Source of the DNA: Rhodospirillaceae bacterium
Lineage (GTDB): Bacteria; Pseudomonadota; Alphaproteobacteria; Micavibrionales; Micavibrionaceae
Assembly (NCBI GenBank): GCA_003452275.1
Contig: DMIT01000029.1
Location: forward strand, 1,533-8,502
DNA length: 6,970 nt
Direction of reading: 5' to 3'
This document shows positions 6,954 to 6,970 of this stretch, in pieces. Each line of letters begins with the position of its first letter. The stretch's first letter is position 1. Below the pieces are notes generated by a model. It saw only the letters and a program-made list of their open reading frames with translations. It did not search any database and had not been told where the DNA came from. Made by a program: the position numbers and the translations under genes.

Positions 6954-6970
6954 ATTGGCAAAAGCGGACA

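Overview
The window reads as chromosomal housekeeping DNA of a Gram-negative bacterium, most likely an alphaproteobacterium. The evidence is an outer-membrane LPS translocon gene (lptD), an outer-membrane-type lipoprotein of the YnbE family, and the style of the LptD (a CxxC pair after the N-terminal domain) and of the RhlE-like helicase. Base composition looks moderate and even throughout. I see no insertion sequence, phage gene, CRISPR array, tRNA or rRNA. A more precise lineage cannot be given from the sequence alone.

Left part (1 to about 2011, + strand): an unrecognised small open frame reaching the left edge is followed by a tight cluster, nhaA - ynbE - ydbL. NhaA is an inner-membrane Na+/H+ antiporter. 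Its stop codon overlaps the ynbE start (ATGA). YnbE is a small lipoprotein and YdbL a small periplasmic protein. In E. coli these two work with the AsmA-like protein YdbH in an inner-to-outer-membrane lipid-transport bridge, but no ydbH is visible here.

Right part (about 2057 to 6970, all - strand, converging on the first block): an unfinished two-helix membrane protein with a Cys/His loop at the right edge, then a RhlE-type DEAD-box RNA helicase, a hairpin terminator, lptD, and 24 bases downstream of lptD an unrecognised 242-residue membrane-anchored coiled-coil protein that probably shares the lptD transcript.

The common theme is cell-envelope homeostasis: LPS insertion (LptD), probable phospholipid traffic (YnbE/YdbL) and ion balance (NhaA), plus an RNA helicase. 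No gap between genes exceeds 300 bases. I found no clearly novel multi-gene system. The best candidates for a second look are the two unrecognised membrane proteins and the rearranged neighbourhoods of ynbE-ydbL and lptD.
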